Below, one piece after another: positions 1-16,340 of a stretch of DNA of 64,000 nt (its first letter is position 1; every line of letters begins with the position of its first letter). The stretch lies in assembly GCA_024305405.1 (NCBI GenBank), contig JAKNDB010000064.1:1054001-1118000 (forward strand), given 5' to 3'. The DNA is from Dirofilaria immitis (Eukaryota > Nematoda > Chromadorea > Rhabditida > Onchocercidae). A program made the position numbers and the translations under genes. The notes beneath the pieces are model-generated. The model worked only from the letters and a program-made list of their open reading frames with translations. It had not been told where the DNA came from and did no database searches.

Positions 1-107
1 AGTAGACAGCACAGTACAGTTGATGAAATCACGTCCAAGAATTGAGGATTTATCACTTTATATCATATATGTTTTGATTTCCTTACATTTTAATCGCATA
101 TGTTTAG

Positions 108-4475
<4,368 letters not shown>

Positions 4476-5759
4476 AAACATATATGAATGATATGTAAGT
4501 ATGTTAAAAAGTTTGTACTTTGCAAAATACTTGTGTAATAATGATGTCTTTATTTCATATCATTCATTTCTAGTAGTTTTATAATTTCAAAATTTTTAGA
4601 TTTCAATTTTTTTAGACAGTTTCGTCATTTTCAAGAAAAACTAATTATTGCATTACCAGCATATTTCGTTGTAATTATCATTTCCAGTTATTTATCAATT
4701 GAAGACACTTCGATAAAGTTTTATTTTGCTGCGCAATTACATTGTCAAAGACATCATTGTTTTTTTTTTTAATCCTAATGCATTTAAATTTGTGAATTGA
4801 TGAAAATTCACGGCATGCTGAATTACATGTTTTATTGTAGGATATTTATATATCATTTTTGTGTTCAGATAATTATCGAAGGTACCACTTTTTTTTCATT
4901 TGCTCCTAAATTCCTTAAATATATAAACTAATGATAACATTTGCTTCAGACAAGTTGAACATGCCCACTAAATGGATTTGAATCTAAAAATTTTACTAGG
5001 TTGCATCACTCTTCCGGCTCTTAGGGCAACTTTTCATTTAAATAAAATGTTAATGCCGCTATTGTGCTAATAAGTTCTTGCTCTACAAAAAAGCTATATG
5101 ATAAGTTATTTCTAGTTTTCACTCTTTTATATTTTATTTTGTTTTAGTGTATCGCATTTACTAAGCTAATAAATTTTGGACTTGATCATAATCAGTTTTT
5201 TCTACAATATTGTAATAGTGTTTTTACACTGCAATACATGCTTATGCTGTGTTTTGCGTCACATTATTTGTTTGTTTGTTTTTTTGAAATGTAAAAATAA
5301 TAAAAAAGCCATTCATTCATTTCTTAAATGTAATTTGATATTTTCCTTTTTTTTTTTTATATATATTTTCCATAGAATATGAAGTTGGTGTAAGCAACCG
5401 TTTTGAAATAGGTAGCTTTTTTCAGCAAATCTTTTCTTGCTTAACTTGTTAGTTTTGATATTATCTTTCAAAAAATATGTTATTTTTGCTTGATAGAATG
5501 TTGCATAATCCACTGACTGCTTGAACGAGTAAACTGGTGTGCATTATTATAAGTAGATTGTTATCTGAAATCTCAAATATATAATCTCTACTTGTGTTTG
5601 CTAAAGATAAAATATCAGTACATGAAAGAATTCTGTTCATATGATATCGCTATCCCATTTATCATATTTCATAAACGATATTTCTTTGTTTTGTGTTTCT
5701 CATACAATTTGTTGATACTGATATTGTCACCCTTTGTATTGCTCTATTTGTTTCTATAT
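4476..5759. other. Intergenic stretch after the acyl-CoA synthetase gene
   Basis: AT-rich DNA with T-runs and no coding sequence I can recognise. Short ORFs here are low-complexity, with Phe/Ile/Tyr-rich translations. It should contain the 3' UTR and polyadenylation signal of the upstream gene, but I cannot place the cleavage site. Confidence 0.5.
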
Positions 5760-5824
5760 ATGAATACTCTGGATGAAAATGATAATTCGTTCAAAGATGG
5801 TTATAGTGATGATAGTGAACAGAG
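5760..5824 (+). CDS. Possible short first exon (acidic N-terminus)
   Basis: An ATG at 5760 opens 21 codons rich in Asp, Glu, Asn and Ser (starting MNTLDENDNSF) and runs into a good splice donor, AG|GTAAGA, at 5824/5825. This looks like an initiating exon with phase 2. No downstream exon with matching phase was identified. A near copy of its 3' end (TAGTGATGATAGTG) occurs at about 5979-5995 next to a possible acceptor, so part of it may be locally duplicated. The zinc-finger relic at 8.7-9.2 kb could belong to the same former gene, but nothing links them directly. Function is not known. Confidence 0.25.
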
Positions 5825-6119
5825 GTAAGAACTTGAGCGGATTTAGTTGTCGAGATTCATTTTGTCCAATATGATTTATCGAAGTGGTATTTTCATTTTA
5901 AATTGTACGATTAATGAACATAATTCAGTGACAAATTTGGATAGATTGAGTTTCATTTGGAATCAAAAAAATATATAGTAGTGATGATAGTGGATACAGA
6001 GAAGAAATTTTTATTTTTTACATCTGACAAATTAGAACAGCTATTAGATGAAGTTATCTTTTGAATTTTTTTTTGATTAAATATAGATAAAATTTCTTCC
6101 TATTTTCATTTCTAAGAGA

Positions 6120-6700
6120 CATTATTAGATATGAGAGTTTATAACATCGTTACAAAAAGTTATGAATCGATAAAAAAGATACTATTCGATAAATATGGCA
6201 AATCTTTGATAACTTCAACGAATTTCATTCTATCAAGAGATATGGTAAAGAATGGAAATCAGCGTTGAAGTGATGGAAAGGGTTCGACAAATTAAAAGTA
6301 GTAGATGAAATCTTGAAGTATTCTAATATCGTAACAATTAAAAAATAGATTATCAGCGTAGAAAGTGGACAGAATTTATCAATTGAAATCAAACAAGAAA
6401 TTTGGACGATAAAGAAGCTCTGATAATTTGTAACGAACTAATTGAAAGGAATAAAGAGGCGACTAGGAGTTAAATTCTTAGCATGAAAAGAGGATCTATG
6501 GACAGAAATCAGAACGAATCTCATGCAACACCAAGAAAGAAGTTCTGTCTTAGTTACAATAAATCAAATAAAAAAAGCCTGAGCTAAACCTAAATCAAAA
6601 GAAAATTGCCAAAAATAATAGCTATAGAAAACCCTGAAACTAGGTTCTTCTTTGCGGACCAGCAATTTGTAACCTACCCTTATATTTAAGATTGCAATGA
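6120..6700 (+). mobile_element. BEL/Pao retrotransposon gag remnant (+ strand)
   Basis: Conceptual translation in shifting frames gives pieces typical of nematode BEL/Pao gag: YESIKKILFDKYGKS, HSIKRYGKEWKSALK, ICNELIERNKEATRS and KRGSMDRNQNESHATPRKK. They occur in the order expected for gag and are broken by several stops and frameshifts. A Cys-containing segment near 6645-6680 sits where the zinc knuckle should follow. No protease or reverse transcriptase follows, so this is a truncated, dead copy. Its orientation is opposite to the two larger BEL/Pao pieces at 10-15.7 kb. Confidence 0.7.
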
Positions 6701-6770
6701 AATCATAAACGTTTTCTTCCAATGCATTTATTAATTAAATGTCATTTTCGAAGGCAGTTAGTAAATAAAG

Positions 6771-6930
6771 AATAGGTTTGACTATCATTATCACGGTATG
6801 AACATACATTGTAACCGTTGTGAAATAGGTTTGACTATCATTATCACGGTATGAACATACATTGTAACCGTAACCGTGCTATGAACATACATTGTAACCG
6901 TAACTGTGCTATGAACATACATTGTAACCG
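6771..6930. repeat. Compound tandem repeat around ATGAACATACATTGTAACCG
   Basis: A 53-bp unit beginning AATAGGTTTGACTATC is repeated at 6771 and 6824. It is followed by shorter units of about 30 bp that all share ATGAACATACATTGTAACCG, four occurrences in total. The short units look like internal expansions of the 3' half of the long unit. No coding role is visible. Confidence 0.85.
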
Positions 6931-8740
6931 TTCGATATTGTTTACTTTCAAAAGTATCGTGAAAGTAGATTTTTATATGGTTTAAAATTAGGAAGGGTTG
7001 AATTTTTGAAAAAAAAGGATAAAAAGAATTTCTTTTAAAGTTAAAAATTCATTCTTTAACGCACTTCATTCATCGCAATTGCTATACAACACAAAACGAT
7101 TGATAAACACTGATATACAATCGATAATTTGTATTTATTTTCTGATGAAGGAAAGTCATTCGGGAGTTATTGTGTCAGAAATTGATCAGATTGATGGGGT
7201 ATAGAAGATAAGTTGGAAAACGTCACTATCGATCAGAGCAAGACAGAACGAATTAATGAAAAATGAAGCTCCAGATCAGATCAAAAAGTAGAAAGTATGG
7301 ATGAAAATAAAATTGAAGTTCTTATGATTCGACAAGTTTCTTTTATAAGAATGATTCTCAGGTGGTAATTTCCAGTATTGTTATTATATTTAAAGTTAAC
7401 TCTCAAGTAAAGCATAGAGAATAGAAAGACAATACTTACAATAATTCAAACAATATATTAACAGTCCTTATAACATTCCAGACAATTAAAATGGGTTTCA
7501 AAATCTCAAACAATGTACACAATCTTTATTAGTAAATTAAAAGGGCAATCACTAGTGGAGCTAAATCATAGTACTAATTGAAAAACAGTAAATGAGAATT
7601 TATTATTCACCGTTATTGCTATCGTAGATCATTTAAACTGTGCTGTTTAGTTTACTGTTGGAAATCTCTGAATATAATGCATTATATATTGAATGTAATA
7701 CTGTTAGAAACTTCAGATAGACAAAATATTACCAATTATTCAATAGTAAACTATAAAAGATATGCAATGCAATTATTTATTTGTTTATTCATTTTTCGAT
7801 CTATGAAGAAGTTAGACAACCAGTGAGATCTGTTTAAATAAATATTATATTCTTGATTAAAGCGATATTCAAAATAAATACTTTCAAAGTTCGCAAAGAA
7901 AAAATTGATCTTTTGTTTTTCTATGAACGGAATTTCCAAATAATCGATTTATTCGGAAGAAAACCTCGTGTTTTAAAGAATACAACCGACGTTTCATTTA
8001 TTAAATTAGTTTTTATTTGTAGCTTTTGAACAGGAAAAGCAGTAGATGCTCAAATCTCGCATAGGCGACAATATCTGGAATAAATTATAATTTTTACTTC
8101 CAATTGGCTTCAATAAAATTAGATCTCTAAATTTAAAGTTATATAATTTTTACAAATTTCAAATATTTCGTTATAACAAATAGCTTCATGATGACGAATA
8201 ATTTAATTTGAAAAATTAAATTAAATAAGTAAATTAAATAAAACTAAACAAAAAAATAAAAAACAAAAAATTTAATTAAATATTTAACTCTTCTACCAGT
8301 TACATTGATAAGGTAATATGAATTTCCTTCGCATTAATTTACACAAACATATGATTTTCGACGCGATTATAACATAGTTTCCATCATTTCACAAAACACT
8401 GGCAGTATTCAAGTATTCAAGATTATCAAGTCTTTTTTTTTACGAATCGTTTTTATTGTCATATTAAGAAAAAAAGCTTACATAATTATGCAAAAGATTA
8501 AAAGCATTGTAATTCATCTGATCATAGATAGCGTACTATGAGAAACGTTTAAAATCAGCTCTAAATAACTGTCCAAATCAGTATACCTTTATCACTTGCT
8601 ATTGTTCATTCTTTTTGATTCATATATTTTGTGTAATACTTTTCTAGAATATTTTCCAGAATTCTACGTCAAATTGCCTGGAAGTTACTAGCGAATCAGT
8701 ATGCTGTTGTTTTATTGTTTTGTAATAGCTAGGTTAGCAC
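6931..8740. other. AT-rich stretch without a recognised gene
   Basis: No conserved reading frame on either strand. It contains low-complexity A/T tracts (for example 8200-8290) and scattered short ORFs without family features. Parts near 7140-7330 resemble the degraded retroelement style of the preceding region, but I could not assign a domain. Confidence 0.4.
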
Positions 8741-9182
8741 CATACTTTAACATTCCGAACAATCACAATCTAACACATACGAGAGAGAAACCGTGGAAGT
8801 GTGATCTATGCGGCGAAAATTTCAGTTGTTCTAGCAATCTAAAAAAACATAAGCGAATACATACGAGTGAAAACCTGTTTAAATTCGAGTATGCGGTAAA
8901 AATTTGTTGATCGCGACAATCGGGATGATCATAAACTAATATATACAGGCGAAAATCTTTCAAGTACAATATATATGCGGTAAAGAATTCAAACAACACA
9001 GCGGACTGAGTAGACACAATCAGAAGATACATATAAGGCAAGAAACAATTCAAATGCAATAAAGAAATGATTCGAAATGATTTGCTAAAATATAAAAAGA
9101 TACACAATGAATCATCAACTGAAAAGCCTTATCGTGTGGTGACTATATCAACAGTCGATGGCTTTAGCAAATCTATAAGATA
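8741..9182 (+). pseudogene. C2H2 zinc-finger array relic
   Basis: One intact finger is visible: after the linker HTREKPWK comes CDLC, twelve residues, then HKRIH (about 8797-8866). It is preceded by the His pair of an earlier finger (HNLTH) and its linker. Downstream, in another frame, ICGKEFKQHSGLSRHNQKIH (about 8966-9030) is a second finger that has lost its first Cys. After another shift, KKQFKCNKEMIRNDLL with KYKKIH is a third, missing its second Cys. Two frame changes and lost metal ligands within 400 bp indicate a decayed C2H2 gene. Homopolymer sequencing errors could explain the shifts but not the missing cysteines. The finger consensus is Kruppel-like; DNA target unknown. Confidence 0.7.
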
Positions 9183-9600
9183 AAATAATAAAATAATTTC
9201 ATATACAGAACTATGAGCATTATTTTGTCTTTTATGCTTTATTGATTGTTGCTTGATTGATTGCTACTAGTAACTGCTAAAATGTGTGGAAAATTTTTAA
9301 CTCTGATTAGATTAGATTTTATATTGCATCTATTTGATTTCACTTAAATTTTTACATCTATCTATCGGTTGTTATAGTTTTTCACTTACAAATTAAAAGC
9401 ATCGATGAAGGATTTATAAGTTTTGTTCCACTCAACATTTTCATTATTCTTTTTATTAAAAATCAATTTTCAGTTTTTCAGTGATTTGCAAATTTTGATT
9501 AAATATATATTCTATTGAAAATTATTATCCAGTTTACAAAACGAAAATATTTAGTTCATCATTTCTAAGTTTAAGATTTCCTATGTGCTTTATTTTTTAA
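9183..9600. other. AT-rich spacer, no gene seen
   Basis: Low-complexity DNA between the zinc-finger relic and a dispersed repeat; no ORF, RNA gene or repeat unit could be supported. Confidence 0.4.
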
Positions 9601-9639
9601 TTGCTTATTTTCGTATTCACTTACGTGTCAATATTTCTT

Positions 9640-9962
9640 TCAACTAGATAGCGGAATGTGAATATCACATAATGTGAATATGAATATTAAAAAAATCAGT
9701 ATATATTTCTTTTTTTTTTTTCTTTATCATTCTCAGTAGAACGTATAAGTTGATGGAACCTTGAAATCGTTGAATATAACTTTTTACTGATAAGTTAATA
9801 TTTGTGATAATGTGTAACACAATTTTTGTTGAAATCGTTTTCTCTTTTTCTACATTAATGAATTTTAAGGTTTTTTAGAAGCATCTCTTCTAAGTGAATT
9901 AGATTAATAAATTTTCATCAGTAAAACAGAAAACAAAAGCGTAAAATCCTTTAAAAATACCA
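9640..9962. repeat. Dispersed repeat, copy 1 (partner at 22105-22450)
   Basis: This segment aligns by eye over its whole length with 22105-22450, including AATGTGAATATGAATATTAA-like blocks, a long T-run, TTGTTGAAATCGTTTTCTC and AATTAGATTAATAAATTTT. Copies differ by many substitutions and small indels, so they are old. The copy ends where BEL/Pao coding remnants begin, so it might be a degraded LTR or an unrelated element. No terminal repeats were defined. Confidence 0.65.
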
Positions 9963-9964
9963 AA

Positions 9965-11400
9965 TTATTTAGTAGTGGCAAAGTGATTTATTTGAAATGG
10001 CATCCTTTTTAGGTTCCAATTGACATCAAGAATTTTCTTGATCCGTATCTCATCTGCCTGATCGTTTTTGGGAATGCTTTTATTGAATTTGTCATCGTTT
10101 GAGAGAAATTCCCAGATGTTTATTGAAGTGTCTTTAAAAACAACTTTCACTTCCTTATAATTTTGAAAGCTTCCTGAGTTACCTTTGTTGGCAATATAAC
10201 GTTATGAACGTAAAATTACTTTCTTATGTCTAATGCGAGCTTGCTTCCATGAGTCTCTAGATGATAAATGAGAGTAGTTGTTAATAGAAAGGATGATGAT
10301 GTTACTCCAAATGGAGCTCCTTGAAAACGATGACATGCTAGATTTTCCTTGGTAATTTCTTCTTGAATATCTAAAAATTGAGTACAGAAAATTTTCGCTT
10401 GAATAGAATCCAATTGTACAAATATCTTTTCAGTATCAGCTGTTATTACATTTTTATCATTCTAAAACGAAGCAAAACTTCTGCGAAATCGGACAGGATC
10501 ATGATAGCGGACATCGTTCAGACTTTTTGTACCTTTGAAATGAGCCGAAGCATCATAAAACTAATCGTATTTTTGTTGTTGATACTTGGCGTTAATACTT
10601 CCTGGTGTGGTAATAGTGTATTACACACTATCTGATTCATTTCCGACATCACTTCTTCGATAATATTGAATTGCATTTGTTCCTTGATAATTTCATTATA
10701 ACGGTTGAGTAATAGTTTATTGCCTTGAAGCCGATTTATTAATGTCTTAATCGTCCAACACAGAAATCACAGTTATCTGATAAGCTGAACTTTGAGCCTT
10801 TCCACGGCCAGTGGATCTGATATCCTTTATTCGGTTTGAATTGTTCTAAAATCATCTTGTCATCCAAAGCATTCGGCTGTTCTTGAATATCAATCAATTT
10901 TAATTTGCAGAATTGATTCATTTCTTGATTTGTTGTAGCAATGGTTATTTGAATAAAATTAATTTTAACAGGAATAAAATTAATCTTGATAACATTGGTT
11001 TTTTTTACTTCGATTTGATCTTTATCAAAATTATGAGCAATATTAGCATATCCATTTTCAATTATTTCTTTAAACCAATGTTATCAAGAATTGCCGAAGA
11101 TTATTAATGGTTCAAATTTCTCTTTCTGCTTTTAATTGGTATATCTTATCCAGGGTCCAACGGTGGCAGCCTATTTTCGATAATTTCACTACATTCTTAT
11201 GCTCTAAGTTTTCCCTTGTTTCTTCTAGTTGACGGAGAATTCTTTCCATGGTTTCCGTTGTTGATTTTCATTCTTCGTCAATTCTTTTGATAGCATGGAA
11301 CTCAGTATACAATGATTTCGTTATAGTGTCTGGTTTGCCGAACTTTTCGCTTACAACTTCTCTTATCAACTTATAATTTTTTGAATACAATTTCAAAGAT
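9965..11400 (-). mobile_element. BEL/Pao retrotransposon fragment (gag joined to RT), minus strand
   Basis: Reading the minus strand from 11400 down gives a gag-like segment (YKLIREVVSEKFGKPDTIT, then MERILRQLEETRENLR). It is followed by the start of the pol region (PNALDDKMILEQF, WPWKGSKFSLSDN) and reverse transcriptase pieces FQGAPFGVTSSSFLLTTT (about 10265-10320) and FLSNDDKFNKSIPKNDQAD (10030-10100). The protease and most of the central RT are missing, and several stops interrupt it, so it is an internally deleted dead copy. It abuts the fuller copy at higher coordinates in the same orientation, as if one inserted beside or into the other. Confidence 0.85.
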
Positions 11401-11639
11401 ATCATTAAAACAAGTTTAATGATGATAGCATAATTTAAAAAAAAAAAAATAAGAGATTAAAAGAAAGATGCCTGTCATGTTGTATAAACCAGACGTGTTG
11501 ATGGACATCCCATATTATGGTTTGGTAAAAGGACCCTCTTCTTTCGTGCGTGGAGGATCCTGGTATAATTTTAGCTATAAGAAATAGGGTTTTTGTTAGT
11601 ATGTAGGGAGTACAGCTCATAGATAAAGGCGACAATTTT

Positions 11640-14600
11640 AGCTTACATCGTATAGTAAAATCGTGTGAAATCTAACACATAGAGATTCTAATTTTGTAGT
11701 TTTCCTTGCAATTTCAGCGATACTCTCGGAAGGCGACAAGGACTTGAACTTTTGACTATCAAATCCGAAAGTTTCTAAAGGATACAGTTATTCTATAGCG
11801 CAAATCAATCGTATGTCATTCGACATTTTCACGATCACCGATTGACCAATGGCCGTCTTTTTCCTTGATCAGCTTTTCTATTCCACCCATTTTTCAGGAA
11901 TTTCTAAAGTCTTCTCCTTTTAATAATACCTAATTCGCCATAGATTGACTTTCGTTCTATACATTCTCAAGGATTCTTATACGCTCTTAACATCCATTTC
12001 CTTAATTCTTTCAAATACTCTTCTTGCCATATTTTCCAGAAATGTTATAACTTTTTTTGGATATTTTTGTGACATTTGATCAATTCTGGCTGATTTTCAT
12101 TCACTTTGTATCATAGATTGCATTCAGTTCATCATTCACACGTAATTTCTTCTCATATTTCGATGAATTCTTCATTTCCTTATTATAGTCAGGACATCAA
12201 AAATCCCCTGGATATAGCACTTGCTCCACATTTCTTTCATATTCTACCAATCGTCGTTCGTTTATCAAAAATTCAATCTCGGTTATTATCATGATGAATT
12301 TTCTTTCTCCTATAAGGTTCTTCTTCACTGCTCTCTCTAAGATTCTCTTTACAACTTCAACTATCCATTCTTATACACTTCATTACCATGGAGCTCCCGG
12401 AATAATAAATTGCTACTTCAGTGGTCTTTGTTTTTGATTATCCTTCTCTTGAATTAACTTCGAAGCTAGAATGAAGTTCATGGCATTGTCGGAAAACACA
12501 AACTAGTCATCGGCTAACATATCTTCTGAACGCTTGTATAAAAATCACAGCAGATATGTTTTCATGACTTCTTCTTGTGACTAGATACGTGAATAAAGCC
12601 ATCTAGGAGCTTTGACGCTGTTCCGTTGTCCTTTTTATCCACATAATACCAAAAAGGTCAATCCCGATTTTCTCGAAAGGTCTGCTTGCAATCATTCTTT
12701 CTGGTAAATAAGGTAGGAACTCTGGCTGTTCAAATGATATAACATTCCTTTACATCCTTTACAGAGTTTCCTAAAAATGATTTTAGCGTATGTTTTTCCT
12801 TGAGATATCCAATATGTCTGACGCATTTTGATCCAGGTTAAATTGGCAAAGGCGTGAAACATCTTTTCGTGGTCTTATTTAACGATCAACTGCGCAATTC
12901 TTCATCTACATATGAAATACAGATAATTCATTATTTTTTGATCGCAATCATCTAAGTCTTCTCAGATTTCTCCAGATACCATTTGTGTATCATGTAACAA
13001 TCTCCATTTTTCTATGACTTCTAGAAATACTTCAGATTGAGCGATTCTCACTATCAATTCTTCACCTAGTCGTGGTCACTAAAGATAAATTTCCCATCTT
13101 TTATAAACTCCGTTAGGCCGTTTAATTTTCCTTCGGATACTTTTGCCATAAATTTCAAAACAAATAGGATGGTACAGATTAATTCGCTTTAGTTGCCGAT
13201 GTTATTTCCATACAGATTATTAATTCCAATGCCATACAAATCTTTTCTTGAAATTTTTTCGGCCAATTTTTTGTTAATTTAGACCATTCCACTATAGCGA
13301 ACTATTTTTCAACACTTTTGATAGCTTCTTCTCTAGAAGCTAAATCAGCTGGACTGTCAGCTATCTTGACATAACGAAATTTGATTCCTTTGATTCCTTT
13401 TTTTCAATTTCAATTATTCCATTCGTAATATATCTAGAGTGTATTGCACAGGTACTATCGATTTACAGATAAACATTCTATACTGGACTTTCTTGTCTTA
13501 AAAACTCTATTATTCTTGTTTTTATTGCTACTATTAACAATTCTAATTATGGAATATTGTAGCGGATTTGTTATTAGTGTTTTTCTTCAGAACCAGTCTT
13601 GATTTTTTTTTCCATAGATCAAATAAGATTTAAATGATAAATGACCTTCTTTTCGAGCATATGCCGTCACGTCAATTGCCTGTATTGAAGCGTTTACGGA
13701 AAACATAGAGATCTCGGTTTTCTTTTGAAACCTATCGTGACATTATAATTTCTAGTACATTTATGAATATTTCTGTTAACTTCTTACACTAACATCTATC
13801 TTGTGTTTCCAATTTATCATCCTAATTGGTGCCACTTTGCCATATATTTTGTATTTTGTACTAACATCTTTCATAATATTATGACTAGGCAAAATTTTTC
13901 TAACGGATCAAAAACTGAAATCGAAAATTTTAGTACCTGGCGTTATGATTGTAAACTTTCTTTAGTAATATTCCATCTCCACTGAAATAGATCTTTCTCT
14001 CTATTTCATTTGATGCTTAGGAATTTTATGGTTACTCCTGTTTCTTTTTGCTAATAATTTTCCTCATTGGGGTTGAAGTTCGCATAAAATTCTTTCAGGT
14101 TCATTTTGGTTTTTGCAAATAATTTTTTGTAGTTTATAATACTATATTATCAACGTAGATATTCTTTGCTACTTCTTTAGATACAATCAATATTTTATTA
14201 TTGAGTAGATACTATATGACTGCAAAGAGCAAAAATGGAGAAAATATGATTCTAAACGGCACTCTTTTGAATCGTTAAATAGCAATGTTTTCTGTTGTTT
14301 TTTCCGAATATCTTCCAATCACAAGAATCTGGTAACATCCCTATCATCCTAATGAAAATCTACTTGTAGAAAATGCCTTCTTTACATCCACCATTATTAC
14401 GTAACGTCTTTATCTCGGCACGTAATATTATTCCTACCAATGATGGCAGCATAACTAGTCCTTTATATAAGCATTCGTCTAATAATGGAATTTCTGTAGT
14501 TTTTGCCGAAGCATTAAATATTACCCGCAGTTTCGCTGTAGTTTTCTACGAATTTATCATCGACTGGTTCGGAAGATTAACCACACGTTCCTTATTCTCT

Positions 14601-15712
14601 TCTTTCTTCAACTTTTCTATAAACTCCTTCTTGGAATAAATTTCTAAAATAAGTATCATAGTCTTTAAAAACTCTAAAATCTTTCTGCATTTTCTTATTG
14701 TGGATTTCAACAGTCTTAGAGCTAAGCCATATTCCTTTACTGGGGCGGCAACATCGTTATTTTCCCACGGTCAGCTTACGAATACATCTTTCTTTTTTAT
14801 CTTGAATTATAAATTTCTGAAAAACATTCAGCGCTTCATTATCTTCATTATCTATCATCAATTCTTTGATTCGATTTCGTCATTTAGTAGTTGTGACTCT
14901 GTCTTTATTGCATTAATCTTTATCTCAGATTCCGCTATTTTATCTGATATTGACTAGATTCCGCTATTTTACCCGATCCTGACTATAACTTTACTCTTGA
15001 TTTATTTCCTGATATACCTCTACATGCAGTATCTATTTTTGTATTTATCACAATCCAATCCGGTTTCTTCGTTTTTACTGGATTTGAAATTGCTAATTGT
15101 GCAATCGCGCTACTTCTAGTGAACCTCCTTTCAATAATTCCTCGACGGTATCGGTTTGTTTATACCTTATTTTTCCAATAATCGATTCTGATATATATGC
15201 TTGAGCATTCCTTATCTTTCCAGATATTGCTCTGATTCTAAGAGTTGTCATTGTGATAGAGTAATTTTTGTTACTAGTAACTACTGTAATTTTTATTTCA
15301 TTCCGGAGTCTCTCTATTATCGGACCAAATTTATTGGCTATAGCTTCGGTGATCAAGTTTCATTCGCTTCCCAAATCCAAAAGATTAATGCTCTCTCACA
15401 TTTTTCTTGCTAGTATAGATTAACTAACATCGCTTCTTTGAACATCATGTATGTATTGATACCTGAATTAACCTTTATTTTAGTTGTAGCAACTATTTTC
15501 GGCTTTTCATAGGATGATTTCGAACTACACAGCGCACTATTGTGATATGCTTTACAATGAAAATATTTAATGATCCTTCTGCAATTTTCTATTAAATGAG
15601 ACTTCTTTAAGTATGACTTGCATAATCCTATCTCCTTCAGTTTTTCTAATTTCGCTACTATCGTTGAATATCTTTTACATTTATCATTCCAATTATCACC
15701 GTTGCAAAACAT
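11640..15712 (-). mobile_element. BEL/Pao retrotransposon, near full-length but decayed, minus strand
   Basis: On the minus strand, from high to low coordinates: gag zinc-knuckle region with FCNGDNWNDKC, GLCKSYLKKSHLIENC and FHCKAYHNSALC (15410-15712). Then a protease/pol N-terminal segment (15093-15356), and reverse transcriptase with KLRVIFNASAKT and LDECLYKGLVMLPSLVGI near 14400-14550. Integrase zone follows with PYLPERMIASRPFEKIGIDL at about 12660-12760, then the C-terminal integrase-associated domain, IWQEEYLKELRKW, at about 12010-12050. Order and motifs match BEL/Pao. Many stops and frame changes show that it cannot encode a working polyprotein as assembled. LTRs and target-site duplications could not be identified, so the outer ends are approximate. 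Confidence 0.88.
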
Positions 15713-15949
15713 GCAAGGTAATCTTCTTTATCTTTCTGCTAGTCGGTTCTGTTTATCTTGTAATTTCGATTTTTGTCGCGCAAACGATATGTTTAGATCT
15801 AGCATTTTGGAAATACATTTGTATTGGGATGAGGATGAGGATGGATAAGAGATGTGGCATAAATTGACCATGTATTCATTTAGTTTCCATTTATTTAGGA
15901 GTAAGGATTTTAAGATAATTACAATGATAGGATAAATTAAGAAATCCAT

Positions 15950-16340
15950 TCTGAGAGTAAAATTCGGATTTTTCATGTTATTATAAAAATTCTGTATGAT
16001 ATAGGCAAAAAGCTGAATTATATTTGGTTTCTTATAAAAACCTTTGTCTGCGTTATTTTATTCAATCAATCAATAACCGATTATATTATTAATCGAAAAA
16101 AATTAAAATTAACAAATAAAAAAATGTCGATTCTGATTAAGTTATAATGTCGATTCTGATTAAGTTAAAAATAAATCAAACTTTCAAACAGTATTAATAA
16201 ATAAGTCTAGTCGATTTTAGATAGCTTACTATTCTTTAGAGAAAGCTTGCCCTTATTTTGGAGAATTTAATTTAGATCAATAGAACGGCAGGTTCTGATC
16301 TTCCCCATTTCAATTATCATTTTGTGCTTCTTACACAACT
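15950..16340. other. AT-rich spacer between retroelement and TIR element
   Basis: Contains a short direct repeat (AATGTCGATTCTGATTAAGT, at about 16123-16142 and again at 16147-16166) and no recognisable gene. It could include the 5' LTR of the BEL/Pao copy, but no partner was found at the other end. Confidence 0.35.

Noticed and set aside
5313..5513. Minus-strand ORF near 5.4 kb
   Set aside because: Lys/Ile-rich low-complexity translation without splice context or homology.
14373..14957. Plus-strand ORFs with protein-like composition
   Set aside because: They are antisense to the BEL/Pao reverse transcriptase; the minus strand carries the recognisable motifs.
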